NCBI RefSeq assembly: GCF_016906535.1 | Contig: NC_057372.1 | Span: 1,655,501-1,719,500 of the forward strand | Source: Rhizoctonia solani | Lineage: Eukaryota > Basidiomycota > Agaricomycetes > Cantharellales > Ceratobasidiaceae | Direction of reading: 5' to 3' | Length of the DNA: 64,000 nucleotides | Part shown: positions 1 to 10,012 of the stretch, piece after piece | How the letters are laid out: every line of letters starts with the position of its first letter | Position numbering within the stretch: position 1 is the first letter of the stretch | Position numbers and translations under genes: made by a program | Notes under the pieces: generated by a model | Database searches by the model: none | Told to the model about the DNA's origin: nothing | Seen by the model: only the letters and a program-made list of their open reading frames with translations

Positions 1-649
1 TGAGAGGTACAGTCTGTATTTGATACATAAAGACCAATTAGTCCCAATAGGTCCTAGTGAGATAGACCAAAGGCTATTTATAGAATGTTCTAGAGCATAC
101 ATGACTAAATTACAGTAGTGTGAATGCTAAAAATAACCTTGAGGCAAGGTAGGATCTCATAGAAAGAGCTAGAATCTTAAATGGTTAGTTCCTCCATCAA
201 TTTGGCTCAGAATCAGACAGTTCCTTTTTGAGAAGTGAGATGCCAGAGTTTCCAACCTATTGGTATTTGCCTGCATAGTAATATGCCTATCTCCTGCTGA
301 GATATTGGCATTGGTGCACCCTGCCAACCTTTGGCGCTTATTTGCAATTACTAAGCGCTGGTGCTTGCATGCTTACTTGTACTTGTTCTATGGTCTGTAA
401 GTACCATTCCTACATATAAATGTATGATACAAATAATGCTATAAATCATAGAAATAATAGTATGACCATTTTGCATTATCAAACATGTATATATGCAAGT
501 GCAATGAGGAAATAAAGTATAAAAGGTCTCATAGCACCGCCAGTTTCCAAATATAGTAATGCCTATGCCCATATTTGGATAGAGCAAGTATGATTACTTC
601 AGTTTGCACTATTCACTATTGGCAATTAGGGGCGCATATGTCTAAATTT
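1..649 (+). repeat. R2 LTR-like repeat, 3' part (truncated by window start)
   Basis: This stretch is a direct repeat of 21001-21649, nearly base for base, with small indels and scattered transitions. The complete copy at 20362-21666 runs from TGTTATAG to CCATAACA and carries a target duplication, so this is the last half of a second copy. It stops matching at about 649, just short of the expected end. The many CpG-to-TpG differences from the complete copy suggest this one is older or more mutated. No coding capacity is evident. Confidence 0.8.
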
Positions 650-904
650 ATACTGAACTGCATAATCAGTTATGTGCAGATTTTTAAGATGCCCAACACA
701 ATCAGCAAAAGTTTTGCAGGTTGCATTATAGCAAAAGTGGGGTTGTGAGCTTAGTTCATGATGGATTTGTAAGATTTTGTGCTAAAACATAGTGTTACAA
801 TGGCCACATGTGTCAGTAAAATTTGGATGGGATTCACTGATTGGATGCTCAGCAATGGAGATAAACTTTTGACCTCTCCTGACCCACAATACTTTTGCTG
901 CTCA
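650..904. other. Unassigned AT-rich sequence between repeats
   Basis: I see no gene, splice-consistent exon or recognisable repeat boundary here. It is probably degraded transposon sequence. Confidence 0.4.
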
Positions 905-1032
905 GTGTAGCATATATTGTGCATATATTCTGTGCATATATTCTGATACTTAATACTAGTTCTTAGCTATTCCCATATACATTTTGTAAATAGTAATTCT
1001 TTCTTACTCCTGTACCCACACAACTCTTAACA
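905..1032 (-). repeat. R1 LTR-family fragment
   Basis: The sequence from the tandem 'catatattctgtg' motifs to the terminal 'actcttaaca' matches the 5' end (read on the minus strand) of the R1 repeats at 10013-11005, 11071-11942, 15482-16348 and 25107-25826. The terminal TGTTAAGAG on the minus strand is an LTR-like TG start. Only the first ~130 bp are present. Confidence 0.7.
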
Positions 1033-1383
1033 CAACCTCTTGAGTAAGTCAGTTGGGAGAGTTTAAGGCCTTGAGAGCAGCATATACACCTTAACTGAGT
1101 GCAATCTCAGTAAAATAAATTACTAACAAATCCAGATAAATTACAGTAAGTTACTAAGGCTCTGTACTAACTTTCATACTATAAGTATAAACACAACCAA
1201 CCACCTGCAACTGCAGTAATTACTTGATTACTTGTTAAGTGTAGGGATCACCCTGATTACTAACCTAATTTAACTTTATATAGCTAGTCTATTGCCTTTT
1301 ATATCCACAGCTAGTTAATATATTAATCACTGTATTATCTTCTGTACTTAATTACATAGTCCCTAAAACCCTATTCTATAACA
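1033..1383 (-). repeat. R2 LTR-family fragment, inverted
   Basis: The reverse complement matches the first ~350 bp of the complete R2 repeat beginning at 20362, starting with TGTTATAGA at 1383. It directly abuts the R1 fragment. It is a truncated copy opposite in orientation to the R2 piece at the window start. Confidence 0.7.
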
Positions 1384-1964
1384 GTCTGAATCAATGTGAG
1401 GGTAGCCTAGTTGGTGGTGTGCAATAGCCCAGTGCACTCTGTGGCAAGGGAAAAGAGAACTATAAGAAGTAAAAGTGGGAATGAGAACCTAAGTGATGTC
1501 CAGGTTGATAGATTGGCTATAGCCAGAAAAGAACAATTCACAATGTCACAACCAAGGACAAAATAGTTGCTGTGAGATGATGAGACAATTCACACAGATA
1601 AGAAAGTGGGGAATTAACAAGGTGAATTGTTCTTGGGGTTTCCAAGCCAATTCACAGTCTTCTTTTATAACAAAAGTGAAAGGGAGTAGATACATGAGAA
1701 GGGATGGTGTCCAGGCTGCACAACTGGGAAGCAAGATAGAGCATATGTCTCAGAAGCTCTGCACAGTAAACCAGGCCAGTGCACAGCAAGATAAGCAAGA
1801 TAGAAGCACTTAGCAGAGAATAAGTCTGAACTAAGTGCAAGAAGGGAACAAGGAAGTGGGAAGAACATAAACAAGGAAGATTGGAACTATACAAACAGAT
1901 TAGATGGATACAGATGAGCTCCCCAGATGCATGCACTAGGTGGGAGGAGGAAGCAATAGCCAAT
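1384..1964. other. Unassigned repeat-like sequence
   Basis: Short reading frames on both strands show no recognisable domain. The segment borders the Tc1-like transposase remnant, so it may include that transposon's decayed 3' end. A string near 1402 resembles a Pol III A box, but no B box follows at a normal distance. Confidence 0.3.
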
Positions 1965-2401
1965 ACATAGTCATGTCAGGAGGTGAGGCTCATGACAGCT
2001 TGCATTGTTTTGCATAAATATGACCTTCTCCATGTCCAACCCATAGTACTCCAGAGTTTGCTTAAATTAATCTTCTAGGATTTCCACATAGAGTTCCTTG
2101 GTGAGAGACCTATCTGTCTTGCACATAAAACCAGGGCCTTCCCACCCCATGCATGCCCAAATCATGATTTGGCCTCCTCCATGCTTGTGGGTTTTGATGA
2201 TCTGGTGGGGCTGAGGTGCCTGGCCAACCCTTTTATAGGCATAGCAGTGCCCATCTGACCTAAATCTGTTGATCTTGGTCTCATCTGACCATTGGACCCT
2301 CTTCCAGTCATCAATTGTCCAGTGCTGGTGTGCCATAGCAAATTTATAGCATGCCTTGATATGTTCCTTTGTCATAGCTGGCTTTTTGGGCTTGACAAAA
2401 G
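1965..2401 (-). pseudogene. Tc1/mariner-type transposase remnant, C-terminal half
   Basis: Reading leftward, the protein has a DDE-superfamily catalytic core, with WSDETKINRF around the first catalytic Asp and then a conserved SDGH..YKR block. An in-frame TAA follows ILED. Homology continues beyond it (LEYYGLD, then VIFMQNNAS), where family members usually have a second Asp; here it is Asn. The reading then decays. The N-terminal half lies 6.5 kb away at 8867-9189, on the other side of the gypsy insertion. The gene is dead three times over: insertion, stop codon and catalytic substitution. Family assignment is from the motif pattern only. Confidence 0.8.
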
Positions 2402-2406
2402 GCACC
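2402..2406 (+). repeat. Target-site duplication GCACC, left copy
   Basis: GCACC directly precedes the left LTR. The same five bases follow the right LTR at 8862-8866. Five-bp duplications are typical of Ty3/gypsy integrases. Confidence 0.95.
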
Positions 2407-2988
2407 TGTTGTAGACACATTCAATACCACGGAATTTACTCCGAATTTCTCAAATTTAAACAAAGCTGAACGGACGACATTTTCAATCACGTGACTTCGG
2501 CGCTTATATCATACACTAAGCGCCAAGCCACATCCCCATCCGCGCTTATTCAGCACATGTAGCCACCTCCACCTATGACAACATCATGACACGTCAGTGA
2601 CACGTATGCATGAGTAAGGCCAACTGCGGAGCAGTGTTCTTATTGGATTAGGTATTTGACTTCTTGTATTTGTAATTAGATCACTTGTAGAATATAAGGA
2701 GGCCAACCAACCATGGTAACACCCAGGTTGATTACCTCTTGTTGCATCCCACATTGTACAAGGGCCTTACAGCCCAGTAAACCCCCTACTTAGTTACTCA
2801 GTCTACGCTGCCTTAAGCGGCTTCTCCATTGTACATACATAGCCTGCCATTGCCCTTACAGCCTTGGCCATTGTAGTATAGCTGGTTGTTGTTGTAGGAT
2901 AGCTTGCCACCGCCTTACATGGTTTTTACTTAGTTACTCCCGGCCGCAAGCGCCCTCCTCCTTGACGTCCTTACAGACGTCTAGGACA
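2407..2988 (+). repeat. 5' LTR of the gypsy element
   Basis: A 582-bp LTR from TGTTGTAG to TAGGACA. It has a TATA-like box (TATAAGG at 2693-2699) about 32 bp upstream of AGGTTGATTACCT (2725-2737), which is the likely transcript 5' end because it is complementary to the primer-binding site. U3 also carries several CACGT and CGCTTA motifs. It is almost identical to the LTR at 8278. Confidence 0.95.
2725..2737 (+). promoter_or_regulatory. Inferred transcript 5' end / self-primer in the LTR
   Basis: AGGTTGATTACCT is the exact reverse complement of 2991-3003, and it sits ~32 bp after the TATA-like box. In Tf1, the first 11 nt of the mRNA fold back and, after cleavage, prime minus-strand synthesis. 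Placement of the transcription start here is inference. Confidence 0.65.
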
Positions 2989-2990
2989 CT

Positions 2991-3003
2991 AGGTAATCAA
3001 CCT
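2991..3003 (+). other. Primer-binding site of the self-priming type
   Basis: AGGTAATCAACCT starts two bases after the LTR end, where a primer-binding site belongs. It pairs perfectly over 13 nt with LTR positions 2725-2737. I see no match to the usual tRNA 3' end pattern beginning TGG. The same site is conserved next to the LTR of the older minus-strand copy (near 23134-23148). Confidence 0.75.
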
Positions 3004-3406
3004 TAAGTTGGTTGCAAACCGTGCCCACCAAGCACACCCTACTCAGACCCAACAAACAAGAAGGCCCCCTGTACTAGCACAAGGGAAATCACCTGATTGG
3101 GCTTGCCTTTTGCTATCAATAATCAAACTAGCATTGGCCCCAGGTAGTACCAAATTGCTATAAGGCAGACGGGTTCTAATTGTCTGCATACCACTGGTCA
3201 CCGCACCTTTTGTCAGCGGAGCTAGCCAGCAGATCCACCTGCTTGCAGAAAACCCGTTCCACATCACGCCCGCACACGGCAGCTGATTGGTTAATAGGGA
3301 CTGTCCAACGCTAGGCGGTTGACGCAAGCTCTTAGCGCCAGTACAATAAAGCTACCCATAAGTCCTGATATAGGCACCCTGGCTATTAGCCCCCATTTCC
3401 CCCACA
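3004..3406 (+). other. gypsy 5' leader
   Basis: About 400 bp of untranslated leader between the primer-binding site and gag. The leader of the minus-strand copy (22850-23135) is homologous. A reverse-strand reading frame here has no domain and is taken as chance. Confidence 0.6.
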
Positions 3407-4854
3407 TTGCCCACCATTACTTCCCGCACCCCCTCTTGCGCTTCCTCTTGCGCCTCCCAGCGCACTGCTTCCCACCAAGGCCGCTCTTATCCCCATGAGA
3501 TGGCAACCCGCTCCCAGAGCACCGCTTGTCCCCCATCCCCTCTTGATCAAGGAGAGCTGGGACCCACTCTTCCAGCAACCGCCAATGAGTCAACAAGCTT
3601 TGAACCCAAAGTCCACAGGGAAATCTCCCTTGGACAAGCAATCTCCCTCATCCTGGGATTACAAAACCAGGTCCTCCAACTTGAGCGGGAACTTGAGGAA
3701 ACAAAGGAAGCCACAAAGGAAGCCCAAGACTGGATGGGCGCAGTTGATCAAGCCCTTGCTTGCATTGAGGCTGGGGGTGGAGCCCCACACACACCAGAAG
3801 ACCGGAAACCTTTGGCAGTCAAGGCCATGCCCAGGCCCTTACCCAAAACCAACCCTCTACCAGCGCCTAGTGCGCCCCTCATTGCCTGGGCCAACCCCAC
3901 TAGGGCTCCCCCTGTCTTTGCCCAACCAACTCCCGTCCGGGCTCCCCCGCAAGTCCATACTCCCCCTGCACCTGCGCCTATTGGACTCCAATCCCCCCAA
4001 GTCCCTCAACCAGTGGCTCCTATAACCACTTACCAGCCTCCGGTCAAGGTAGATCACCCTGACGCCTACACTGGAAAAATAGGAAACAAAGCCCGCCAAT
4101 GGTTAACAAGGATGTTAGCATGGGTCCACCTCAATCAGCGGATGTTTCCCATGGATCAGGAGACGCTGTCCTTTCTCCTAATGAATATGAAGGATGTGGC
4201 AGGAGCATGGGCACACCCCCATCTCAATCAACTTGGCTCTCACAGGGCCCTAATTCAAACGGTTGACAACTTCAGGACGGAGTTCTTGGCTGCATTTGGT
4301 AACCCAGATGCCACGCAAGCCGCCAAGCGGCAAATCACCAACCTTACTCAGAGAGGCACCTGTGCTGAGTACATCACAAAGTTCAGGACCATTGCTATGG
4401 ACCTGGACTGGAATGACGCCGCCCTTCATGGGCAATTTGCACGTGGCCTCCACTGGGAGGTCAGCCGTCTTATTGCCACCCGCAAACGGCGCCCAACCAC
4501 CCTCCTTGAGCTGCAGAATGCGGCCCTGGTCATTGACAACGCCCTCTGTGAGGAGCGTGCCAGCCACCCGCCTAAGGGTAGTAAGTCTGGGACTTCCTCC
4601 TCCACCCCCAATAGGGGGTGAGTACCGGCCAACAGGCCACAAGACCAGGGCGCCTCTCCAGCAACCCCAATTTTGTCTCTGAGGAGGAACAAAACCGCCG
4701 CCGGGCTGAAGGCCTATGCATTAAGTGCGGCAAATTGGGCCACAAGTTTGCGGAATGCCGCACCGGCTGGAAAGCCACGCCTAAAGAGGAAGGCGTCAAA
4801 AAGGAGGCCGCCAAAATTGGCAAAGAGTCTGGACCCAAATTGGGAAAAGACTAA
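3407..4854 (+). pseudogene. gag: gypsy gag with CCHC zinc knuckle, frame broken
   Basis: The first frame (3407-4621) encodes a Pro-rich N terminus and then a retrotransposon Gag domain (around ARQWLTRMLAW, ..LRTEFLAAFG, ..YITKFR). It ends at TGA 4619-4621. The rest continues in another frame to TAA 4852-4854 and carries the knuckle C-x2-C-x4-H-x4-C (CIKCGKLGHKFAEC). In the older copy at 20009-20356 this junction is one open frame (ARGTSTSQQ). So a net 1-nt loss after the G run at 4615-4619 broke this gag. The start may be the ATG at 3499 (MATRSQS), which matches the older copy's start at 22662. Gag would package the RNA in cytoplasmic virus-like particles. Confidence 0.9.
4842..4854 (+). other. 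Minus-1 ribosomal frameshift heptamer GGGAAAA and gag stop
   Basis: In the gag frame the codons are TTG GGA AAA GAC TAA. This gives an X XXY YYZ heptamer (G GGA AAA) one codon before the stop. A minus-1 slip continues as AGA CTA AGG GTA, exactly the frame that stays open into the protease. The older copy has A GGA AAA at this place, a weaker form. I did not establish a downstream pseudoknot. Confidence 0.7.
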
Positions 4855-7800
4855 GGGTATCTGCTGCCGCGCGCAAGAACCCTAAGGACACTAGTAATGA
4901 TTGTATAGAGATTTGTCATGTATCTACTGCTTCCAAATTATCACCACTCTTCACCATCTCTATACAACCAAAGCAAGCAGAACCAATAGAAGTCCTGATT
5001 GACTCAGGCGCCACATCCTCCTTCATGCACCCCCAAACCGCGGAATCTCTCCGCCTCCCACTTACAGATCTCCCTTTTCCCCATACCGTAACTATGCTTG
5101 ATGGGTTGAGCCCCCAGGCTGGCAAAATCTGGAAAAAGGCCAACTTCACCTTCTCCTTTGATGGCAAACAAATGACCAAGACCTTCCTCATCTGTAACAC
5201 CGGGTCTCACGCCGCCATTTTAGGATTGAAGTGGTTAGACGCCCATAATCCAGAAATTGATTGGAATCTACGCACCCTCTCCTTTCCCCACGCACCACCA
5301 GAACAGGTAGCCATTGCCAAAGAAGAGGAAGCTGACAAGAACCCTCTTGAAGGAGTACCCTCCAAGTACCATCAATATGCTAAGGTATTTGGGGAAGGAG
5401 AATTCAATAAACTTCCACCCCACAGGCACTATGACATTGGGATCAAACTAACCAAGGAAGGACCCCTAAATTCACCCCTTTACAGTATGACCAACGCCAA
5501 ATCCTCCACTCTCAAGGATTGGCTCAGGGATGAGCTCAAGGCAGGGAAAATTTGTCCTAGCAAATCCTCCATCAGTTCACCTGTAATGTTTGTCCCCAAA
5601 AAGGATGGCTCCCGCCAATTGGTTGTAGATTACCATTGCCTTAATAACCAGACTAAGAAGAATGTATACCCACTACCCCATCCAGATGATCTGATGGCCC
5701 AACTCCGCAGTGCCAAGATCTTTACCAAACTTGATCTATGATAGGGTTACAACAACGTCCAAGTTAAGGAAGGTGACAAATGGAAAACCGCTTTCCGCAC
5801 CAAGTATGGCTTGTATGAGTCCCTAGTCATGACCTTTGGGTTAACCAATGCTCCCGCCTCCTTCCAACACTTCATGAATGAGCTATTCAAGGATCTACTG
5901 GATGTATGTGTCATCATCTACCTTGATGACATCTTGATTTACTCCAAAGATGACGCATTCCACACTCAGCATGTTCATGAAGTCCTATGGCGCCTAATGG
6001 AAAACCAATTGTTCTGTAAAGCCTCCAAGTGTACCTTCCACGTCACATCAGTGGAATACCTAGGGATCATTGTCTTGGATAAAGGTTTCAGCCTGGATAA
6101 GCTCAAAATCCAGGCGGTCCAAGAATGGCCCACACCCACCAAGGTTAAGGAAGTCCAGTCCTTCCTTGGGTTTGCCAACTTCTTAAGGCGGTTTGTAGCC
6201 AACTTTAGTCACATGGCCAGACCCCTGCACAACCTGGTTAAGAAGGCCACAGTTTGGAAATGGGGAACCAAGGAACAGGAAGCCTTCCAGGGGCTGAAGG
6301 ATGCCATCACCAACGCTCCAGTCCTTTGTCACGCCGACCCAGGGAAACCTTACTTTCTAGAAACAGACGCATCAGGCGCGGCCCTAGGCTCCATACTGAG
6401 CCAACGCCAGGAAGACAGTTGCCTCCACCCACTAGGCTTTTTGTTGGAATCATTCAAGGGTGCCAAACAAAATTACGACACCCACAATAAGGAACTCTTG
6501 GCAATCATCCGGTCATTTGAGTATTGGCAAATCTTCTTGGAAGGAACCCGTCACCCCATCACCGTATTCACTGATCACCGCAACTTGGAATACTGGAAGG
6601 AATCCCAAATGTTTAACCGCCGCCATGCCAGGTGGCACCTGTTACTGGCCGGTTACAATTTCCAGATTGTATATAGGCCCGGAAAACAGTCAGGGAAACC
6701 AGATGCGCTCTCCTGCCGATTGGATCACGCCAACATCCCACCAGAACCTCAGTCTATGCTACCAGAACCGGTGTTTGCCAACGTTGCCCTAGTAACGCCT
6801 GAAATAGAGATCCAACGCCAGATTGAGTTGTCACTAGACCAGGATGAGTCCTTGGAGGAAATCCTCCAATTCCTGCAAAACAAGTTGAAGGCACCCCCCT
6901 CCATTAAACACGCATTTAAGGATTACAAAATGGAGGCGGACCTTCTATTTTACCAAGGACGCATTGTGGTACCAGACATGGGGACATTAAGGACAGACCT
7001 ATTAGGTATCTTCCATGCCAGCCCCTTGGCAGGTCACCTGGGAAGACAACGGACACTCAAACTAGTTTCCCGCAACTACTACTGGCCTGGAATCTGCGCT
7101 GACACCTACTGGCACATTGATTCATGCAAGACCTGCCAACGTATCTGCAAGCCTAAGTACGCTCCCATTCCCCCTCAGCCACTTGAACTCCCAACTAGGC
7201 CCTGGCAACACATCTCCTATGATATGATTGTTGATCTACCAAAGGACGGGGCTTACAACTCTATACTAGTCATTGTGGATAGCTTCACCAAATACGTCAT
7301 ACTGGTGGAATGTTCAAAGAAGCTGAAGGCCCCTGAATTGGCAGATCTGTTCCTACAACATGTCTGGAAGAAATATGGGATGCCAGAGAAAACCATCTCA
7401 GACCAAGGAAGGGTATTCAACAACAAATTCCTGAAAGCGCTGTACCAACGCTTAGGTATAGACCCTCACTTTTCCTCTGCATACCACCCCCAGAGCAATG
7501 GACAGACAGAACGGGTAAGCCCTTCCATAGAACATTTCCTGAGAGCCTACTCCAGCATTAATCAGAGGGACTGGGTCAAATGGCTCCCCATGGCAGAATT
7601 TGCTTACAACAACGCAGTCCATAGCGCCACAGGGAAATCTCCATTCAAAGCGCTTCACGGTTGGGAACCAACCCTGACCCCCTCTAATGTTCCTACAGAC
7701 GTGCCAGAGGCCAATACACTAGCCCAAACAATGGAAGCCCAATGGAAGGAGATAGAAGCAGCGCTCCGGCAATCAAAGACACAGATGACTGCCGGAGAAC

Positions 7801-8285
7801 AAGGGAACCCAGTGGAATTTGAAGTTGGGGAAGAAGTCTGGCTTGACGCCAAGAACGTAAAACTTGAAGTCCTAAGCCCAAAACTAGCGGAACAATGCCT
7901 AGGACCGTTCAAAGTTTTGGAAAGGATCTCCAACTGCGCCTACCGGCTTGAACTGCCACCAACTATGCAAACACACAACGTTTTCTATGTTGGACTGCTA
8001 TCCAAGGTCAAAAGGGATGACAAAAGGGTGTTTGAGAACCGCCCGCCCCCAGTCACAGTGGACAGAGAGGAGGAATACGAGGTGGAAGGAATCACGGACA
8101 TGGAAAAGAGGAACGGGAAGTGGTTTTTTAGGGTTAAATGGAAAGGCTATGGGTCAGAGGAGAATACCTGGGAACCAAGGGAAAACCTCAAAAATGCCGA
8201 AAAAATCCTGAAAAAATTTGAGAAGGAAATGAAGGAAAAGGCCCTTGGCGCTGCCAAGGCCCTTAAAGGGGGGGCAGTGTTGTAG
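4848..8285 (+). pseudogene. pol: gypsy pol: protease, RT, RNase H, integrase, chromodomain
   Basis: Entered by minus-1 frameshift. Order: aspartic protease (LIDSGATSSF near 5000); reverse transcriptase (from ~5500, with KLDL at ~5730 and YLDD at ~5920); RNase H (TDASGAALG at ~6365); integrase with HHCC finger (GHLGRQRTL.. CKTCQR, ~7035-7140) and catalytic core (DLPKDG, SDQGRVFNN, SNGQTER); and a C-terminal chromodomain (~8075-8200) with aromatic-cage positions Y, W and W (KWKGYG, TWEP). The stop at 8283-8285 lies eight bases inside the 3' LTR. Two adjacent stops, TGA TAG at 5739-5744, replace the Arg-Trp of KLDLRWGYNN seen in the older copy. Chromodomains of this class usually steer integration to marked chromatin. 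Confidence 0.93.
8265..8277 (+). other. Polypurine tract
   Basis: A purine run (AAAGGGGGGG) ends just before the 3' LTR. This is the expected plus-strand primer for reverse transcription. Confidence 0.85.
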
Positions 8286-8861
8286 ACACATTTGATACCA
8301 CGGAATTTACTCCGAATTTCTCAAATTTAAACAAAGCTGAACGGACGACATTTTCAATCACGTGACTTCGGCGCTTATATCATACACTAAGCGCCAAGCC
8401 ACATCCCCATCCGCGCTTATTCAGCACATGTAGCCACCTCCACCTATGACAACATCATGACACGTCAGTGACACGTATGCATGAGTAAGGCCAACTGCGG
8501 AGCAGGGTTCTTATTGGATTAGGTATTTGACTTCTTGTATTTGTAATTAGATCACTTGTAGAATATATAAGGAGGCCAACCAACCATGGTAACACCCAGG
8601 TTGATTACCTCTTGTTGCATCCCACATTGTACAAGGGCCTTACAGCCCAGTAAACCCCCTACTTAGTTACTCAGTCTACGCTGCCTTAAGCGGCTTCTCC
8701 ATTGTACATACATAGCCTGCCATTGCCCTTACAGCCTTGGCCATTGTAGTATAGCTGGTTGTTGTTGTAGGATAGCTTGCCACTGCCTTACACGGTTTTT
8801 ACTTAGTTACTCCCGGCCGCAAGCGCCCTCCTCCTTGACGTCCTTACAGACGTCTAGGACA
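8278..8861 (+). repeat. 3' LTR of the gypsy element
   Basis: A 584-bp LTR matching 2407-2988, with a 2-nt longer TATA region (TATATAA near 8564). It is followed by the target duplication GCACC at 8862-8866. Confidence 0.95.
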
Positions 8862-9189
8862 GCACCACACCAGCTTTCTGCACTGCCTGATGCACAGTAA
8901 GGCTTGAGACAGGGACCCCATTTGTGCTAGAGAGCTCTTGAGCAACTGGGTGTGGGGTTGTGGGGGCAGGGCCAGTCAACAAGTGGGTGGCATGGTGAAT
9001 ATTGGTTAGTGAGAGCTTAGAAGGGCAGCCACCAGAGTGCTTGGGGAGCTCAGGACAGTGCATTGCCCTTATCCTGCTAATCATTCCAGTACTGACACCA
9101 GTTTGAGAGTGAGTTTCTGAGAAGTGAAGGCCTTTTTTGAGCTTATCAACAGCATTCTGGACATCAGAGGGAGGCAAAGCTTTAGGCAT
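8862..9189 (-). pseudogene. Tc1/mariner-type transposase remnant, N-terminal half
   Basis: Starts MPKALPPSDVQNAV at 9189 and reads as a helix-turn-helix DNA-binding region (GVSTGMISRIR, then SSLTVHQAVQKAG). This is the usual N-terminal layout of Tc1-like transposases. The reading is cut at the gypsy 3' LTR and resumes at 2401. First five bases are the target duplication. Confidence 0.8.
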
Positions 9190-9310
9190 GCTAGGCAGAG
9201 AACAGCAGAGGGTTGAGGCAGACTTGGAGCAATTGGAAGGGATTAAATAACCTGCCAGTAGAGTATGACATCACAGCTGATGTCACCATGAAATTATTGG
9301 AGGGCTAGAC
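9190..9310. other. 5' flank of the Tc1-like transposase
   Basis: No coding signal. It lies between the transposase start and a sequence resembling a terminal inverted repeat at 9311. Confidence 0.4.
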
Positions 9311-9527
9311 TCCATTGTCCAAAACTGTTCACAGACATACCCTGATAATTTTGTTTGTTACTCAGTCAATTCTCAACCAAATCAGACCAAACAAGGTACA
9401 CCACGTAGAAGAGGTAATAGTGCTTGTCTGAGTAAAACTTCAAATTGGTCTGCTTACTAGTGGTGAAATAATGGCTTGTTCATGAAGAAAACAGCATCTC
9501 TGTGAACAGTTTTGAACAGCACTGTAG
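9311..9527. mobile_element. MITE-like element with Tc1-type inverted ends (candidate)
   Basis: The left end reads CATTGTCCAAAACTGTTCACAGA. The reverse complement of the right end reads CAGTGCTGTTCAAAACTGTTCACAGA, sharing the 16-nt core CAAAACTGTTCACAGA. The two ends face each other ~215 bp apart with no coding frame between. The ends resemble Tc1-like terminal repeats, so this could be a deletion derivative of the neighbouring transposon. Alternatively one of the two ends is the true terminus of the transposon itself. Confidence 0.5.
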
Positions 9528-9539
9528 TTAGTCACCATA

Positions 9540-9635
9540 GGTAGAACCTTCACTGCCTTACATGGTCTCTCCTTTGTATCACACAGCCACAAGCACCTGC
9601 ACCCTTGGTGTTCCAACAGATGTCTAGGACAGCAG
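9540..9635 (+). repeat. gypsy LTR 3'-end fragment
   Basis: Matches the last ~95 bp of the gypsy LTR, from 'gccttacatgg' to 'gtctaggaca', with many differences. It directly follows the MITE-like right end. Confidence 0.65.
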
Positions 9636-9778
9636 GCTACCATGGAAAATTTCAGACAGCAATGAGGAACAACAAACCATAATGGAGGGGTAAATATCAA
9701 GAAGATTGAAACAGCAGTGGTGTTATAAACAGAGGAAAATAGAACTAGCTGGAATTGAACCAGCTTGACCACTAGACC

Positions 9779-9965
9779 ATATGTCATCCCCCCCACCTCC
9801 AATCTGTAGTAGTTTAGTATAGTATTTGACAAAGGACTGGAGGGGGGGAGGTCATGTGACCTGGTGGACTATCAGTCTCTAAGCCATGAGCCCTTGGAGT
9901 AATGACAGTTCTGACTGCATATATGTGAGTATATGTGGCCTTCCAAAGACTGTGGAATATCCTGC
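9779..9965 (+). repeat. R6 repeat, copy 1
   Basis: Starts with 'gtcatccccccc' and contains 'gtagtttagtatagtatttga', shared with 15222-15440. Just upstream (9733-9770, minus) is a short stretch resembling tRNA A and B boxes set too close together. Nature unknown; it could be a SINE-type or LTR fragment. Confidence 0.55.
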
Positions 9966-10012
9966 TAGTAGGTAGCTTGGTCAGAAGACATGCCAGCAAA
10001 GGCATGGGTCAT

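Larger units (their letters stand above)
2407..8861 (+). mobile_element. Ty3/gypsy chromovirus (near full length, non-autonomous)
   Basis: A 6.46-kb LTR retrotransposon: LTR, self-priming site, gag with CCHC knuckle, pol (protease, reverse transcriptase, RNase H, integrase, chromodomain), polypurine tract, LTR. The two LTRs differ at about five bases plus one 2-nt indel over ~583 bp, so the insertion is fairly recent. It sits inside a Tc1-like transposase gene and is bounded by GCACC. gag has a 1-nt loss near 4619 and pol has twin stops at 5739-5744, so it cannot move by itself. A related minus-strand copy lies at 16349-23743. The C-terminal chromodomain and the self-priming site both point to the Tf1/sushi-like side of the chromoviruses. 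Confidence 0.95.

Noticed and set aside
4619..4621. gag TGA as a programmed readthrough or frameshift site
   Set aside because: The older copy is open across this point in one frame, so this is a mutation.
9733..9775. tRNA-like A and B boxes on the minus strand
   Set aside because: The boxes are only ~10 nt apart and no cloverleaf can form, so not a tRNA gene; a degraded SINE remains possible but unsupported.
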